A stretch of 64,000 nucleotides of DNA, from positions 124,001 through 188,000 of the forward strand of contig CAWJFW010000008.1 in the NCBI GenBank assembly GCA_963842305.1. Direction: 5' to 3'. The DNA comes from JAIBJN01 sp963842305 (lineage in GTDB: Bacteria > Actinomycetota > Thermoleophilia > Gaiellales > Gaiellaceae). Each line of letters starts with the position of its first letter. Position 1 is the stretch's first letter. Shown piece after piece: positions 52,468 through 63,966 of the stretch. Both the position numbers and the translations under genes were made by a program. Below the pieces are notes generated by a model. That model made no database searches. It was not told the DNA's origin and was given only the letters and a program-made list of their open reading frames with translations.

Positions 52468-53385
52468 GTGCGGGCGATCGTCACAGGGGGCGCGGGCTTC
52501 ATCGGCTCGCACGTCGTCGACATGCTGGTCGCCCGCGGCGACGAGGTTGTCGTGGTCGACGATCTCTCCCACGGAAAGCCGGAAAATGTCAATCCGGACG
52601 CCGAGCTGGTCGTCGCCGACATCCGCGACCGCGACGCCGTTGGAGCGGTGTTCGGCGAGGCGCGTCCCGAGGCCTGTCTACACCTGGCCGCCCAGGCCGA
52701 CGTGCGGGTGTCGATCGCGCGTCCGGACTTCGACGGCGAGGTCAACGTCCTCGGGACGATCCGGCTGCTCGAGGCGGCCCGCGAGCACGGCACGAGAATC
52801 GTCTTCGCCTCGACGGGCGGCGCAATCTACGGGGAGTGTGCCGAGCCCGCGACCGAGAGCGCCCCGCGAGAGCCCGTCTCGCCGTACGGGACATCGAAGC
52901 TCGCGGGCGAGGAGTACCTGGCCACGTACAACCGCCTGTACGGAACCGCGCACACGGCGCTTCGCTTCGGCAACGTTTTCGGCCCCCGGCAGGACCCGCA
53001 CGGGGAGGCCGGCGTCGTCGCCATCTTTCTCGGGCTCCTGACACGCGGAGAGGCACCGCACATCTTCGGGGACGGCACGCAGCAGCGGGACTACGTCGAC
53101 GTGGCGGACGTCGCGGCGGCGACCGTTACGGCGCTGGAGCGACCGGTGGGAGTCTTCAACATCGGGACCGGCGTCCCGACGTCCGTGCTCGAGCTCTTCG
53201 AGGCCTGCCGGCGCGCCTCGGGCGTCGACGTCGAGCCGATCTTCGATCCCCCCCGGCTCGGCGAGCTGCAGCGGAGCGTCCTCGACCCCGGTCTCGCAAC
53301 GCGCGAACTCGGCTTCACCGCGGAGACGTCGTTCGAGGACGGAATCGCGGCCACCTGCGAGTTCATCAGGTCGCAGAACTCCTGA
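52468..53385 (+). CDS. NAD-dependent sugar epimerase/dehydratase (GalE-like)
   Basis: 305 aa. TGGAGFIGSHVVDML cofactor loop, ASTGGAIYG and YGTSK (Tyr-x-x-x-Lys), then RFGNVFGPRQDP. UDP-glucose 4-epimerase-type extended SDR. GTG at 52468, 22 bases from the tmk start, so the promoters must overlap or lie within the coding ends. Substrate sugar unknown; may feed cell-wall or glycan synthesis. Confidence 0.88.
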   Translation: MRAIVTGGAGFIGSHVVDMLVARGDEVVVVDDLSHGKPENVNPDAELVVADIRDRDAVGAVFGEARPEACLHLAAQADVRVSIARPDFDGEVNVLGTIRLLEAAREHGTRIVFASTGGAIYGECAEPATESAPREPVSPYGTSKLAGEEYLATYNRLYGTAHTALRFGNVFGPRQDPHGEAGVVAIFLGLLTRGEAPHIFGDGTQQRDYVDVADVAAATVTALERPVGVFNIGTGVPTSVLELFEACRRASGVDVEPIFDPPRLGELQRSVLDPGLATRELGFTAETSFEDGIAATCEFIRSQNS

Positions 53386-53434
53386 CAAGAAGCTTGGAAG
53401 GAGAGGGCCGCGACGGGGCGAACTAGACCGGCCC

Positions 53435-53971
53435 GTGGAGAATCGCGCAGACCTTCCAGCAACTCCGCCCTGGCGCTCGGCCGCGTTCATCGCTGCGTCG
53501 GTGGCGACGGTCGAGCTCATCATCCTGCTCGTCGTCGGCATCTGGCTCTTCGGCAAGTTCTTCTCCGACGAGGTCAGCAAGGCGACCGACCCGACGACCG
53601 TCGCGCGGGCGGCCGTCGAGCGCCAGCTCGACGCGCAAGGGCAGCCGGCCGAGACGGCGCCGCAGACGTCGGGCGCCAAGCCGTTGCTCTCGCGCCGGGA
53701 GACGTCCGTGCTCGTGCTGAACGGAAACGGCATCAGCGGCGCCGCCCTGGACGCCACCCAGAAGGTACGCAAGAAGGGGTACCTGGTCGCCGGAACCGGG
53801 AACGCCGCGAGCACCGACTACCCGCGGTCGATCGTCATGTTCCGGCCGGGCTTCGAGCGTGAGGCGGATCGGCTCGCGAAGGACGTCGACATCCGTCGTG
53901 CCGTGCCGCTCGACGGCATGCGCCGGGGCGAGCTCCAAGGCGCGCACGTCGCCTTGATCATCGGCGGATAG
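53435..53971 (+). CDS. membrane-anchored LytR C-terminal domain protein
   Basis: 178 aa. A single membrane helix (SVATVELIILLVVGIWLFG) near residue 25-45, a charged linker and then a LytR_C domain (TSVLVLNGNGISGAALDATQ, GFEREADRLAKDVDI, VALIIGG). Actinobacterial wall-associated type. Start GTG at 53435, 49 bases after the epimerase gene. Confidence 0.82.
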   Translation: MENRADLPATPPWRSAAFIAASVATVELIILLVVGIWLFGKFFSDEVSKATDPTTVARAAVERQLDAQGQPAETAPQTSGAKPLLSRRETSVLVLNGNGISGAALDATQKVRKKGYLVAGTGNAASTDYPRSIVMFRPGFEREADRLAKDVDIRRAVPLDGMRRGELQGAHVALIIGG

Positions 53972-53996
53972 ACCGCACCGAGCTAGATTTAGGGGC

Positions 53997-55031
53997 GTGG
54001 TCGATCCTCTTCTCGTCCGCGCTGCGCGGCGCGAGCACGTCGAGCGTACGCCGGTCTGGTTCATGCGCCAGGCGGGCCGGTCGCTACCCGAGTACCGCCA
54101 GATCCGCGAGCGGCACACACTGTTCGAGGTCTGCCGGCAGCCCGAGCTCTGCGCCGAGGTAACCCTGCAGCCCGTCCGGCGGCACGGCGTGGACGCGGCG
54201 GTGATGTTCGCCGACATCATGCTCCCGGTGATCGGGATGGGGGTCGACGTCGAGCTCGTCGACGGCGTCGGCCCCGTCGTGGCCGAGCCCATTACCGACC
54301 TCGGAGAGGTCGAGCGGCTCAACGTGCCGGAGCCGGAGGAGGCGGTGCCGTTCGTGCTGGAAGCGGTGCGCCTCGTCAGAGACGAGCTTTCCGAAGAGCA
54401 GGCGGTTGTCGGCTTCTCGGGCGGCCCGTTCACGGTCGCCGGCTACCTGATCGAAGGCAAGCCGACACGCGACTTCGTGAGGACGAAGACTTGCATGTAC
54501 GGCTCGCCGGAGATCTGGCATGCGCTCATGGACAAGCTCACCGACACCTTCACCGCGTACCTGCAGGCGAAGGTGCGGGCGGGTGCAGACGTGATCCAGC
54601 TCTTCGATTCCTGGGTGGGCGCCCTGTCGGAAGCCGACTACCGCGAGTTCGTCGCTCCCTACTCGGCCCGGATCCTCGGTGCCGTGACCGCGCCCACGAT
54701 CCACTTCGGCACGGGCACGACGCATCTCCTCCGCGAGATGAAGTCGACCGGAGGCGACGTCATCGGTCTCGACTGGCGGGTGCCGATCGACCGCTGCTGG
54801 GAGTCGCTCGGCTCGGGCCGCGGCGTGCAGGGCAACCTCGACCCGGCCGTTCTGCTCGGGCCCTGGGAGCGTGTCGAGGCCGCGGCGGTCCGCATCCTGG
54901 ACGCCGTCGCCGGCCGCCGCGGCCACATCTTCAACCTCGGCCACGGAGTCCTCCCGGACACCGACCCCGACGACCTCGGCCGTCTCGTCGAGCTCGTCCG
55001 CGAACGCACCTCAGTCGAAGTAACCGCTTGA
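53997..55031 (+). CDS. hemE: uroporphyrinogen decarboxylase
   Basis: 344 aa. Signature MRQAGRSLPEYR, catalytic Asp in FADIMLPV, GFSGGPFTVAGYLIEG, and GNLDPAVLL near the end. Decarboxylates uroporphyrinogen III to coproporphyrinogen III in the cytoplasm. GTG at 53997 preceded by AGGGG. The stop overlaps the TTG of the ferrochelatase gene, so the two are coupled. Confidence 0.95.
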   Translation: MVDPLLVRAARREHVERTPVWFMRQAGRSLPEYRQIRERHTLFEVCRQPELCAEVTLQPVRRHGVDAAVMFADIMLPVIGMGVDVELVDGVGPVVAEPITDLGEVERLNVPEPEEAVPFVLEAVRLVRDELSEEQAVVGFSGGPFTVAGYLIEGKPTRDFVRTKTCMYGSPEIWHALMDKLTDTFTAYLQAKVRAGADVIQLFDSWVGALSEADYREFVAPYSARILGAVTAPTIHFGTGTTHLLREMKSTGGDVIGLDWRVPIDRCWESLGSGRGVQGNLDPAVLLGPWERVEAAAVRILDAVAGRRGHIFNLGHGVLPDTDPDDLGRLVELVRERTSVEVTA

Positions 55032-55927
55032 CCACCGAAGACACACGAACGGCGGTCATCCTCATGGCCTACGGAAGCCCTGAGCGCCCCGAGGACATCC
55101 CCGCGTACTTCTCCGACATCCGGGGCGGCCGCCCCGTGCGGCAGGAGGCGGTCGACGAGCTGACCGAGCGCTACCGGCGCATCGGCGGCATGTCACCGCT
55201 GAACCGGATCACGGAGCAGCAGCGTGCCGGCCTGGAGCAGGTGACCGGACTCCGCGTCTACGTCGGCATGAAGCACTGGCACCCGCGGATCCCGGAGGGC
55301 GTCGACCAGGCGCTCGCCGACGGCGCCGACCGGCTCGTCGGGATCGTCCTCGCACCGCATTACTCGCGCATCTCGATCGGCGGCTATCGCGACCGGCTCG
55401 AGCAGGGCCTCGCCGGCCGAGCCGAACTGGTCTTCGTCGAAGGCTGGCACGACCACGAGCCGTACGTCGCGCTCCTCGCCGAGCGGGTGCGGGGCACCCA
55501 CGCGCACGTGGTCTTCACCGCCCACAGCCTTCCCGAGCGGATCCTCGCCGAGGGCGATCCCTACCGCGACCAGCTGCTCGAGACGTCGCGCCTCGTCGCT
55601 GAGCGAGCGGGCGTAACCGACTGGTCGTTCGCCTTCCAGAGCGAGAGCCCGACCGTGGAGCCCTGGCTCGGGCCCGACATCCTCGTCGAGCTCGACACCC
55701 TCTACGCGCGCGGTGTCCGCACGGTCCTTGTCGCGCCGGTCGGCTTCGTCAGCGACCACCTCGAGATCCTTTGGGACCTCGACATCGAGGCCCGCGAGAA
55801 AGCCGCCGAGCTCGGCCTCGAGCTCGACCGCATCGAATCCCTCAACGCCGACCCGGCCTTCATCCGCGCGCTCGCGGAGCTCGTGGAGGAGGCCTCCGGC
55901 GCCAAAAGCCGAATCGGAGTCCGATGA
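55028..55927 (+). CDS. hemH: ferrochelatase
   Basis: 299 aa. MAYGSPERPEDIPAYFSDI opening, HYSRISIGGYRD, VVFTAHSLPERI (catalytic His), QSESPTVEPWLGPDI and VGFVSDHLEILWDLD. Inserts iron into a porphyrin; actinobacterial members generally use coproporphyrin III (CpfC type), which I infer but cannot show here. TTG at 55028 overlaps the hemE stop by 4 bases. Confidence 0.93.
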   Translation: MTTEDTRTAVILMAYGSPERPEDIPAYFSDIRGGRPVRQEAVDELTERYRRIGGMSPLNRITEQQRAGLEQVTGLRVYVGMKHWHPRIPEGVDQALADGADRLVGIVLAPHYSRISIGGYRDRLEQGLAGRAELVFVEGWHDHEPYVALLAERVRGTHAHVVFTAHSLPERILAEGDPYRDQLLETSRLVAERAGVTDWSFAFQSESPTVEPWLGPDILVELDTLYARGVRTVLVAPVGFVSDHLEILWDLDIEAREKAAELGLELDRIESLNADPAFIRALAELVEEASGAKSRIGVR

Positions 55928-56199
55928 GTAGCACTTCCCGTAGCTGTCCCGACTGGCCGGTCCTCCTCGAGGTCGCGCCCGATCTCCACTTCAAGCACTA
56001 CACGCTCGGCGAGGCCCGCCTCCCATCAGAGGTGATCGTCAACCTCCCGGACATCCCCATGGAGGCGGTTGCGCTCTGTGCCGACCTCGAGCACAACGTC
56101 TTCAATCCCAACCACACCGATCCCCGGGTCGGCGCAGCCCTGCAGGACACGTACTGGTACTCGCTGACGGAGTGGTCCCGGCAGGCGCCGCAGACATAA
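55924..56199 (+). CDS. conserved-looking protein of unknown function after hemH
   Basis: 91 aa. DWPVLLEVAPDLHFKHYTLGEARLP then DIPMEAVALCADLEHNVFNP and a Trp-rich end. Two cysteines outside any known metal motif. ATG overlaps the ferrochelatase stop (ATGA), so a role near heme synthesis is possible. No family recognised. Confidence 0.65.
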   Translation: MSSTSRSCPDWPVLLEVAPDLHFKHYTLGEARLPSEVIVNLPDIPMEAVALCADLEHNVFNPNHTDPRVGAALQDTYWYSLTEWSRQAPQT

Positions 56200-56208
56200 G
56201 CTGAGGAC

Positions 56209-56442
56209 GTGGGCAAGGGATACGCCGAAGGGCCGGCCGCCGAGGAGCGGTTCGCCGATCTGGAGCGGGCCGAGCGCAGCGAGGACAGAGAGGAGACGCC
56301 GGAGCGTCCGGCCGTGTACGGCTCGACCGACGAGGAGCCCGACCGGCATTTCCTCGGCTGGCTCGACGAGGTCGACCCGGACGAGCTCTTCCAGAGCGGC
56401 CGCGCCTGGGGCCTGAAGGTCGTCAGACGCCGCGAGCCTTAG
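56209..56442 (+). CDS. small acidic protein of unknown function
   Basis: 77 aa, strongly acidic first half (EERFADLERAERSEDREE), then RHFLGWLDEVDPDELFQSG and a basic tail. GTG at 56209, 9 bases after the previous stop. Last of the heme-locus genes; its TAG overlaps the convergent methyltransferase stop in TTAG. Confidence 0.55.
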   Translation: MGKGYAEGPAAEERFADLERAERSEDREETPERPAVYGSTDEEPDRHFLGWLDEVDPDELFQSGRAWGLKVVRRREP

Positions 56443-57209
56443 GCGCGCTTGGTCCAGTACACATCCGTCCGGTACGGAAGCTCGATCTCTGCTCGGCCGC
56501 GGGTGTCGAGATCGGTGGCGAGCAGCTCCTTCACCTCGCCCAGCACGCGCTCCCGCTCGAGCTCGGGGAGCGTCGCGACGAAGCTGACCGACGCCACCCG
56601 GGCGACGACGCCCTCCGGAGACAATCGGTGGACGTGTCGGTACTCGGCGTGGGCCAGCCGGCCGAAGAGGGTCGTCCGCTCGAATGCCACTCGCCATGAG
56701 CTTTCGCGGTAGCCGGGTGTGTCGCCGCTATAGGGCTCCATGATCTCGGTGAGCCGCCCCACCCAGCCGACGCTCGTGTCGCGGTCGTTCCAGAGGAGCG
56801 CGAGGCCGCCACCTGGCCGCAGGACACGGTGAATCTCCGCGAGCGCCTCGTCGCCGCGGAACCAGTGGAATGCCTGGGCGACGGTGACGTCGTCCACCGA
56901 GCCGGCGGGGAGTGGAATCGCCTCGGCCGTGCCCGAAAGCGCCGTCACGCCGGGAAGTGCGCGTTCCAGGATCGCCCGCATTTCGGCGACGGGCTCGACC
57001 GCGACCACCCGTGCCCCGGTGCCCACGAGGAGCGCGGTCAGCTTGCCTGTTCCGGCGGCGAGGTCGAGGACGACGCTGCGCGTACCGAGGTCGAGCTCCC
57101 GCACGAGCATCGCGACCGCCGCGGGCGGATACGTCGGCCGCCCGGTCTCGTACGAGGCGGCCGCGGTGGAGAACCCGTTCGCGGCCGTCTCATGCAGCTC
57201 GGAGGTCAT
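56439..57209 (-). CDS. class I SAM-dependent methyltransferase
   Basis: 256 aa. Motif I VVLDLAAGTGKLTALL, VVAVEPVAEM, the AQAFHWF signature of the yeast TMT1-like/UbiE group, and VLRPGGGLALLWNDRD. ATG at 57209. Acceptor unknown. Convergent with the heme locus. Confidence 0.88.
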   Translation of the reverse strand: MTSELHETAANGFSTAAASYETGRPTYPPAAVAMLVRELDLGTRSVVLDLAAGTGKLTALLVGTGARVVAVEPVAEMRAILERALPGVTALSGTAEAIPLPAGSVDDVTVAQAFHWFRGDEALAEIHRVLRPGGGLALLWNDRDTSVGWVGRLTEIMEPYSGDTPGYRESSWRVAFERTTLFGRLAHAEYRHVHRLSPEGVVARVASVSFVATLPELERERVLGEVKELLATDLDTRGRAEIELPYRTDVYWTKRA

Positions 57210-57243
57210 CCGAGCCGAGGGTACTTCTCGTGCGTGCGCGGGG

Positions 57244-58977
57244 CTAGCTAGAGCGCGGGTGGCGAACTTCGCACTGCACCGGATGATCCTTGGCACGGTC
57301 GAAGTAGGCCGTGTCGCGGCCCGCGTCCCCGTCCACCCGGTGATCGGAGGTCTGGTCGACCGCCAGCAGGACGTCCTTGCCGGGACCGCCCCAGGAATAG
57401 TCTGCCCCCTGGCCGCCGGACAGGCGATCGCGCCCCCGCCCCCCACGCAGCAGATCAACGCCGGCGCCGCCCCACAGCTTGTCGTTGGCGGGCCCACCCC
57501 GGATGACGTCGTCCGAGTCGCCGCCGCGGAGCTCTGCGACGCCGCCGAAGGGGCCTCCCGCGCCGAAGCCGCCGACGGCGATCAGCCGGTCGGCCCCAAG
57601 GCCGCCCGTGAGCGCGATCATGATCGGAGTCGGCGTCACTGTCACGTCGACGTCGTCGTCGTTGTTGAGCAGGATTCCGTTTGAGCCGACGGCGAGGAAT
57701 GCGCCCGAATCGGAGCCGACCACCCGGACGACGTCCGTGACGTCGTGGAGGCTCACGGTCGTCTCGATCTCCGCGTCCCCGGTTCCCTCCGCCGTCGCCC
57801 CAGGGCCGAGCGGTCCGCCGCGGAGGTCGATGACGAGCGTCTCGTTCGTGTCGGTCGCACCCTCGACGACGATCTCGTCCGTGTTCGACGTCGTCGCCCC
57901 GCCGCACGCAACTGCAGGCTCTCCGAAGAAGATCTGGCCGCCGTTCACCTCGAGGGTCGCCTGCTCGCCCGGCGCGATCGTCGCCGTAGCGATTCCCCCG
58001 CCGAAACTACATTCAGTGACCGGATCGGGATCCGGAGGAGGCGGCGGCGGGGGATCCAGGGGGAAGCGGTTCTCGACGGCGAGCGGGAACGGGTCCAGAC
58101 CGCGGTCGTAGGCCGCGCTGTCCACCCCAGGACCGCCGCTCAGCTGTGCATCCGCCACACCGTCGTGGGCATCGAGCGTGTCGTCACCGAAGCTGCCCGA
58201 GAAGACGTCGACACCAATGCCGCCGGACAGGGAGTCGTTTCCGTCGGCCCCTCGAAGCCTGTCGTTTCCGTTGCCGCCGCTGATCACGTCGTCGCCGGCC
58301 GAGCCGTGGAGGAGGTCCGCCCCGCTGCCGCCGAACAGAAGATCGCCGAAATCGCTGCCCGTAAGCGAGTCGTCCTGGTTGCCACCACGCAGCGTGACCG
58401 GGCCGGGAAAGAGGTGTCCAGAGCCGAACCCGCCGCGGGCTGTGAGGACGTGAGGCTCTCCATCAGCGGCGACGAGCTCGATCGAGCCCGGGAGCGGCGT
58501 GAAGGTGATGTCGACGTCGCCGTCCGAGTCAAATCCGACGCCCTTCGTCCCGACTGCGAGCGGCTCCTGACCGGGGCTCCCGTTCACGACGACCTCGTCG
58601 GAGGCATCGCCCAGGTCGACCTCGACCTCGATCTCGGAGATCCCGCTGCCCTCGACAACGACGCCCGGCGCGAGCGCGCCCGCCGACTGGTCGATGACGA
58701 GATGCTCGGTCGACCCCGCGGGACCAGAGACGACGATCTTGTCGGTGTTCGTGTTCGTCGCAACCCCGCACGGAGCAGCGGGGGCGCCGAAGGTGATCTG
58801 GCCCGACGCGTCGACCGCGAGCGTCGCCGAGTCACCGGCGCCGAGCATCGCGTTCACCGTGCTCGAGGCGCCGTCGTATGCGCATGACGGGGCCGCGACC
58901 GCGTTACCGACCAGGCCTATTCCGGCCAGTACGGCGACAGCGAGCGCCACGATGAATCTGCGTCGGTTCCTACTCAT
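57244..58977 (-). CDS. secreted RTX-like calcium-binding protein with a duplicated module
   Basis: 577 aa. Signal peptide (MSRNRRRF, hydrophobic core ending near AVAA). Two similar halves of about 200-250 residues each: a beta module beginning CAYDGAS or CSFGGGI, then RTX-like repeats (GGSGADLLHGSAGDDV; GGAGVDLLRGGRGRDRL). A Pro-rich linker (PPPPPPPDPD) separates them. Start ATG at 58977. The protein probably binds calcium outside the cell; no enzyme domain is present. Unlike the RTX gene at 44336 it lies in a housekeeping context. Confidence 0.85.
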   Translation of the reverse strand: MSRNRRRFIVALAVAVLAGIGLVGNAVAAPSCAYDGASSTVNAMLGAGDSATLAVDASGQITFGAPAAPCGVATNTNTDKIVVSGPAGSTEHLVIDQSAGALAPGVVVEGSGISEIEVEVDLGDASDEVVVNGSPGQEPLAVGTKGVGFDSDGDVDITFTPLPGSIELVAADGEPHVLTARGGFGSGHLFPGPVTLRGGNQDDSLTGSDFGDLLFGGSGADLLHGSAGDDVISGGNGNDRLRGADGNDSLSGGIGVDVFSGSFGDDTLDAHDGVADAQLSGGPGVDSAAYDRGLDPFPLAVENRFPLDPPPPPPPDPDPVTECSFGGGIATATIAPGEQATLEVNGGQIFFGEPAVACGGATTSNTDEIVVEGATDTNETLVIDLRGGPLGPGATAEGTGDAEIETTVSLHDVTDVVRVVGSDSGAFLAVGSNGILLNNDDDVDVTVTPTPIMIALTGGLGADRLIAVGGFGAGGPFGGVAELRGGDSDDVIRGGPANDKLWGGAGVDLLRGGRGRDRLSGGQGADYSWGGPGKDVLLAVDQTSDHRVDGDAGRDTAYFDRAKDHPVQCEVRHPRSS

Positions 58978-59020
58978 AACGTGTCCGAGGCCTAAAGGCC
59001 GCACGCCCGGGCCAAGGGGG

Positions 59021-61828
<2,808 letters not shown>

Positions 61829-61916
61829 GCCTCGATTCTAGTTTGCGGCCTCGGCGCAGCCGGACTGCGGCCGGGGACCGACGCGCCTCCCGCACCCTCG
61901 CCGACACAATGAGCCC

Positions 61917-62690
61917 GTGGCCAAGAAGAAAAAGCCGGGTCGTGTCCCGGTCGCGCCCCGACCGGCGAAGCGGGAGACCGGCCTGCTCACCCGCCGGCGA
62001 GTGATCGTTGTCCTCGTGGCGGCTGCCGCGCTGGCTGCGGTGCTCGTCGGCGCAAGCCTGCTCAGCGCCCGAGACGACGGTGGCGACGGCGGGCCGGGGA
62101 CCACGATCGCCGGAGGGGCCGACGTCGAGGCGCTGCTCGATGGGATCCCGCAGAGCGGAACGGTCATCGGGAGGAACGATGCTCCGGTCACGCTCGTCGA
62201 GTACGCCGACCTGCAATGCCCCTTCTGCGCGGAGTGGTCACGGCAGACGTTCCCGAAGCTGGTGACCGACTATGTCCGCGACGGGCGCCTGCGAATCGAG
62301 TTCCGCGGCCTGACGTTCATCGGCCCCGAGTCCGAGGACGCCCTCCGTTCAGCTCTCGGCGCCGGCGAGCAGAAGAAGCTCTGGAACGTCGTCGACCTGA
62401 TCTACATGAACCAGGGCGCCGAGAACAGCGGCTGGGTGACCGAGGATTTTCTCCGTTCCGTGGCAGCCGCCGTTCCCGGCCTGGACGCCGACCGGATGCT
62501 CGAGGACGCCGACTCCAGCCAGGTGACGGCCGCCGTCGACGAGTCCGCGGTGGCAGCGCAGCGCGACGCCGTCTCGAGCACGCCCTCGTTCCTCATCGGC
62601 ACGACCGGCGGTCAGCCCGCGCCGCTCGAATTCAGCGCTCTCGGCCCGGAGGAGTTCCGGCAGGCGATCGACCGGCTACTCGGCCAGTGA
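61917..62690 (+). CDS. DsbA-family membrane-anchored thiol-disulfide oxidoreductase
   Basis: 257 aa. A basic N-terminus and one membrane helix (VIVVLVAAAALAAVLVGA), then a thioredoxin fold with CPFC in DLQCPFCAEWSRQTF (about residue 100) and the cis-Pro region SSTPSFLIG. Start GTG at 61917. The stop overlaps the next GTG, so it is coupled to the VKOR gene. Together they form disulfides in exported proteins. Confidence 0.88.
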   Translation: MAKKKKPGRVPVAPRPAKRETGLLTRRRVIVVLVAAAALAAVLVGASLLSARDDGGDGGPGTTIAGGADVEALLDGIPQSGTVIGRNDAPVTLVEYADLQCPFCAEWSRQTFPKLVTDYVRDGRLRIEFRGLTFIGPESEDALRSALGAGEQKKLWNVVDLIYMNQGAENSGWVTEDFLRSVAAAVPGLDADRMLEDADSSQVTAAVDESAVAAQRDAVSSTPSFLIGTTGGQPAPLEFSALGPEEFRQAIDRLLGQ

Positions 62691-63103
62691 GCGATCGGGC
62701 GCTTCGGGTCGCCGTCGCGATCCTTGCGCTCGCCGGCGCCGGCATCGCGGCGTACCTGACGTATGCGAAGTACGCCGACGCGACCATCGCGTGCTCCACA
62801 GGAGGCTGTGAGACCGTGCAGAGCTCGGACTACGCGGAGATCCTCGGCCTGCCTGTCCCCGTGCTCGGCCTCGTCGGATACCTGGCCATCTTCGCTTCCG
62901 CCCTCGCGGCCGGCGAGACCGCGCGGCTGGTCGGCGCCTCGCTGGCGCTCGGCGGCCTCGCCTTCAGCGCATACCTCCTGGTCGTCCAGATCGTGGCCAT
63001 CGGCGCCTTCTGCCAGTGGTGTCTGGCCAGCGACGTGGTGATGCTGCTGCTCGCGGCGGCGACCGTCGCGCGACTGCGCGGTCGTCAGCCCGCGCCGGGG
63101 TAG
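62687..63103 (+). CDS. vitamin K epoxide reductase (VKOR) family protein
   Basis: 138 aa with about four membrane helices. Two redox cysteine pairs: ACSTGGC near the N-terminal loop and FCQWC (CxxC) near the C-terminal helix, the VKOR layout. It probably re-oxidises the DsbA-like partner using quinone. GTG at 62687 overlaps the DsbA-like stop. The 3' end overlaps the convergent rhodanese gene by 19 bases. Confidence 0.9.
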   Translation: MSDRALRVAVAILALAGAGIAAYLTYAKYADATIACSTGGCETVQSSDYAEILGLPVPVLGLVGYLAIFASALAAGETARLVGASLALGGLAFSAYLLVVQIVAIGAFCQWCLASDVVMLLLAAATVARLRGRQPAPG

Positions 63104-63486
63104 GGCTCGAGGGGCAGTCCCTCCCGCTGCCAGGCCTCGACTCCACCGATGACGTCCGTCGCCCGGGGGAACCCGATCGCGCGGAGAAGCGCGGCCGCCA
63201 GGCTCGACGAATACCCCTCGCGGCAGAGCAGGATCACGTGCGCCTGCAACGGCAGCTTCGGGTTGTGCGTCGCGACGTCCGGATCGAGCCGCCAGTGGAC
63301 GACCGAGAGCGGGTGGTGCACGGCACCGGGGACGACGACCCCCTGACGGCGCCGCTCGTCCTCGGAGCGGACGTCGACGAGCACGGCGCCGTCCCGCGCC
63401 GCCGCGTGGGCTTCGGCAGGCGTGACCCGGCGCAGGTCGCGGCGCGCCTCGGCGAGGAGCTCGTCGATCGTGCGGCGGTCGGGCAG
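63085..63486 (-). CDS. rhodanese-like domain protein
   Basis: About 133 aa. RRVTPAEAHAAARDGAVLVDVRS opens the rhodanese fold, and the active loop is LCREGYSSSLAA with the catalytic Cys. No ATG, GTG or TTG precedes the domain in frame after the upstream stop; the only candidates are a CTG at 63486 or, inside the domain, the GTG at 63384. Unusual start or a small error are both possible. Probable sulfur transfer. Confidence 0.7.
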   Translation of the reverse strand: MPDRRTIDELLAEARRDLRRVTPAEAHAAARDGAVLVDVRSEDERRRQGVVVPGAVHHPLSVVHWRLDPDVATHNPKLPLQAHVILLCREGYSSSLAAALLRAIGFPRATDVIGGVEAWQREGLPLEPYPGAG

Positions 63487-63490
63487 TGGC

Positions 63491-63964
63491 CTAGTCCGGC
63501 TTCGCGGCCATCGCCCAGACCGTGACGACGTAGGCGATCAGCGCGAGCGCCGTCAGAACCGTGGCGATCCGAACGAGGGTGCTCCCCGTCGCCCCGCTCT
63601 GCCGCAGGCGGCGGGCACCGAGACCGGCCAGGATCGTCGCGACGAGGATCAGAAGGCCGCCGAGATCGCTCGTGATCCAGCCGATTCCGAGCCAACCCGG
63701 CTCCGAGTCGACGTCGTCCCAGCCTTCCTTGGTGAAGATCCACTGCGCGCCGATGCGCATCAGGAACCATCCGGGCACCGCGACGCAGAGGAGAGTGAAA
63801 AAGCCGATGCGCGCGAGCTGGAGAGTGCCCGCCGCCGTGTCCCGCGTCCAGCCCACGGCCTGGGCCCCGAGGGCGGTCACGAGGCCGCCGACGAGGATCG
63901 ACGCCCCCAGGACGTGGAGGAGGAGCGGGAGGTTTCCGCTGTCAGGTTGGAGGACGGCCAGCAT
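63491..63964 (-). CDS. small polytopic membrane protein
   Basis: 157 aa with four hydrophobic helices (LLLHVLGASILVGGLVTALG, GFFTLLCVAVPGWFLMRIG, DLGGLLILVATILAGLGA, VRIATVLTALALIAYVVTVW). Resembles DUF2269-like membrane proteins in helix layout; not certain. Runs directly into the rhodanese gene, 4 bases apart, with another gene ending 2 bases upstream of its start. Confidence 0.65.
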   Translation of the reverse strand: MLAVLQPDSGNLPLLLHVLGASILVGGLVTALGAQAVGWTRDTAAGTLQLARIGFFTLLCVAVPGWFLMRIGAQWIFTKEGWDDVDSEPGWLGIGWITSDLGGLLILVATILAGLGARRLRQSGATGSTLVRIATVLTALALIAYVVTVWAMAAKPD

Positions 63965-63966
63965 TG

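Noticed and set aside
57455..58532. Short periodic DNA repeats within the RTX-like genes
   Set aside because: They encode the GGxGxD nonapeptides and have no regular spacers, so they are not a CRISPR array.
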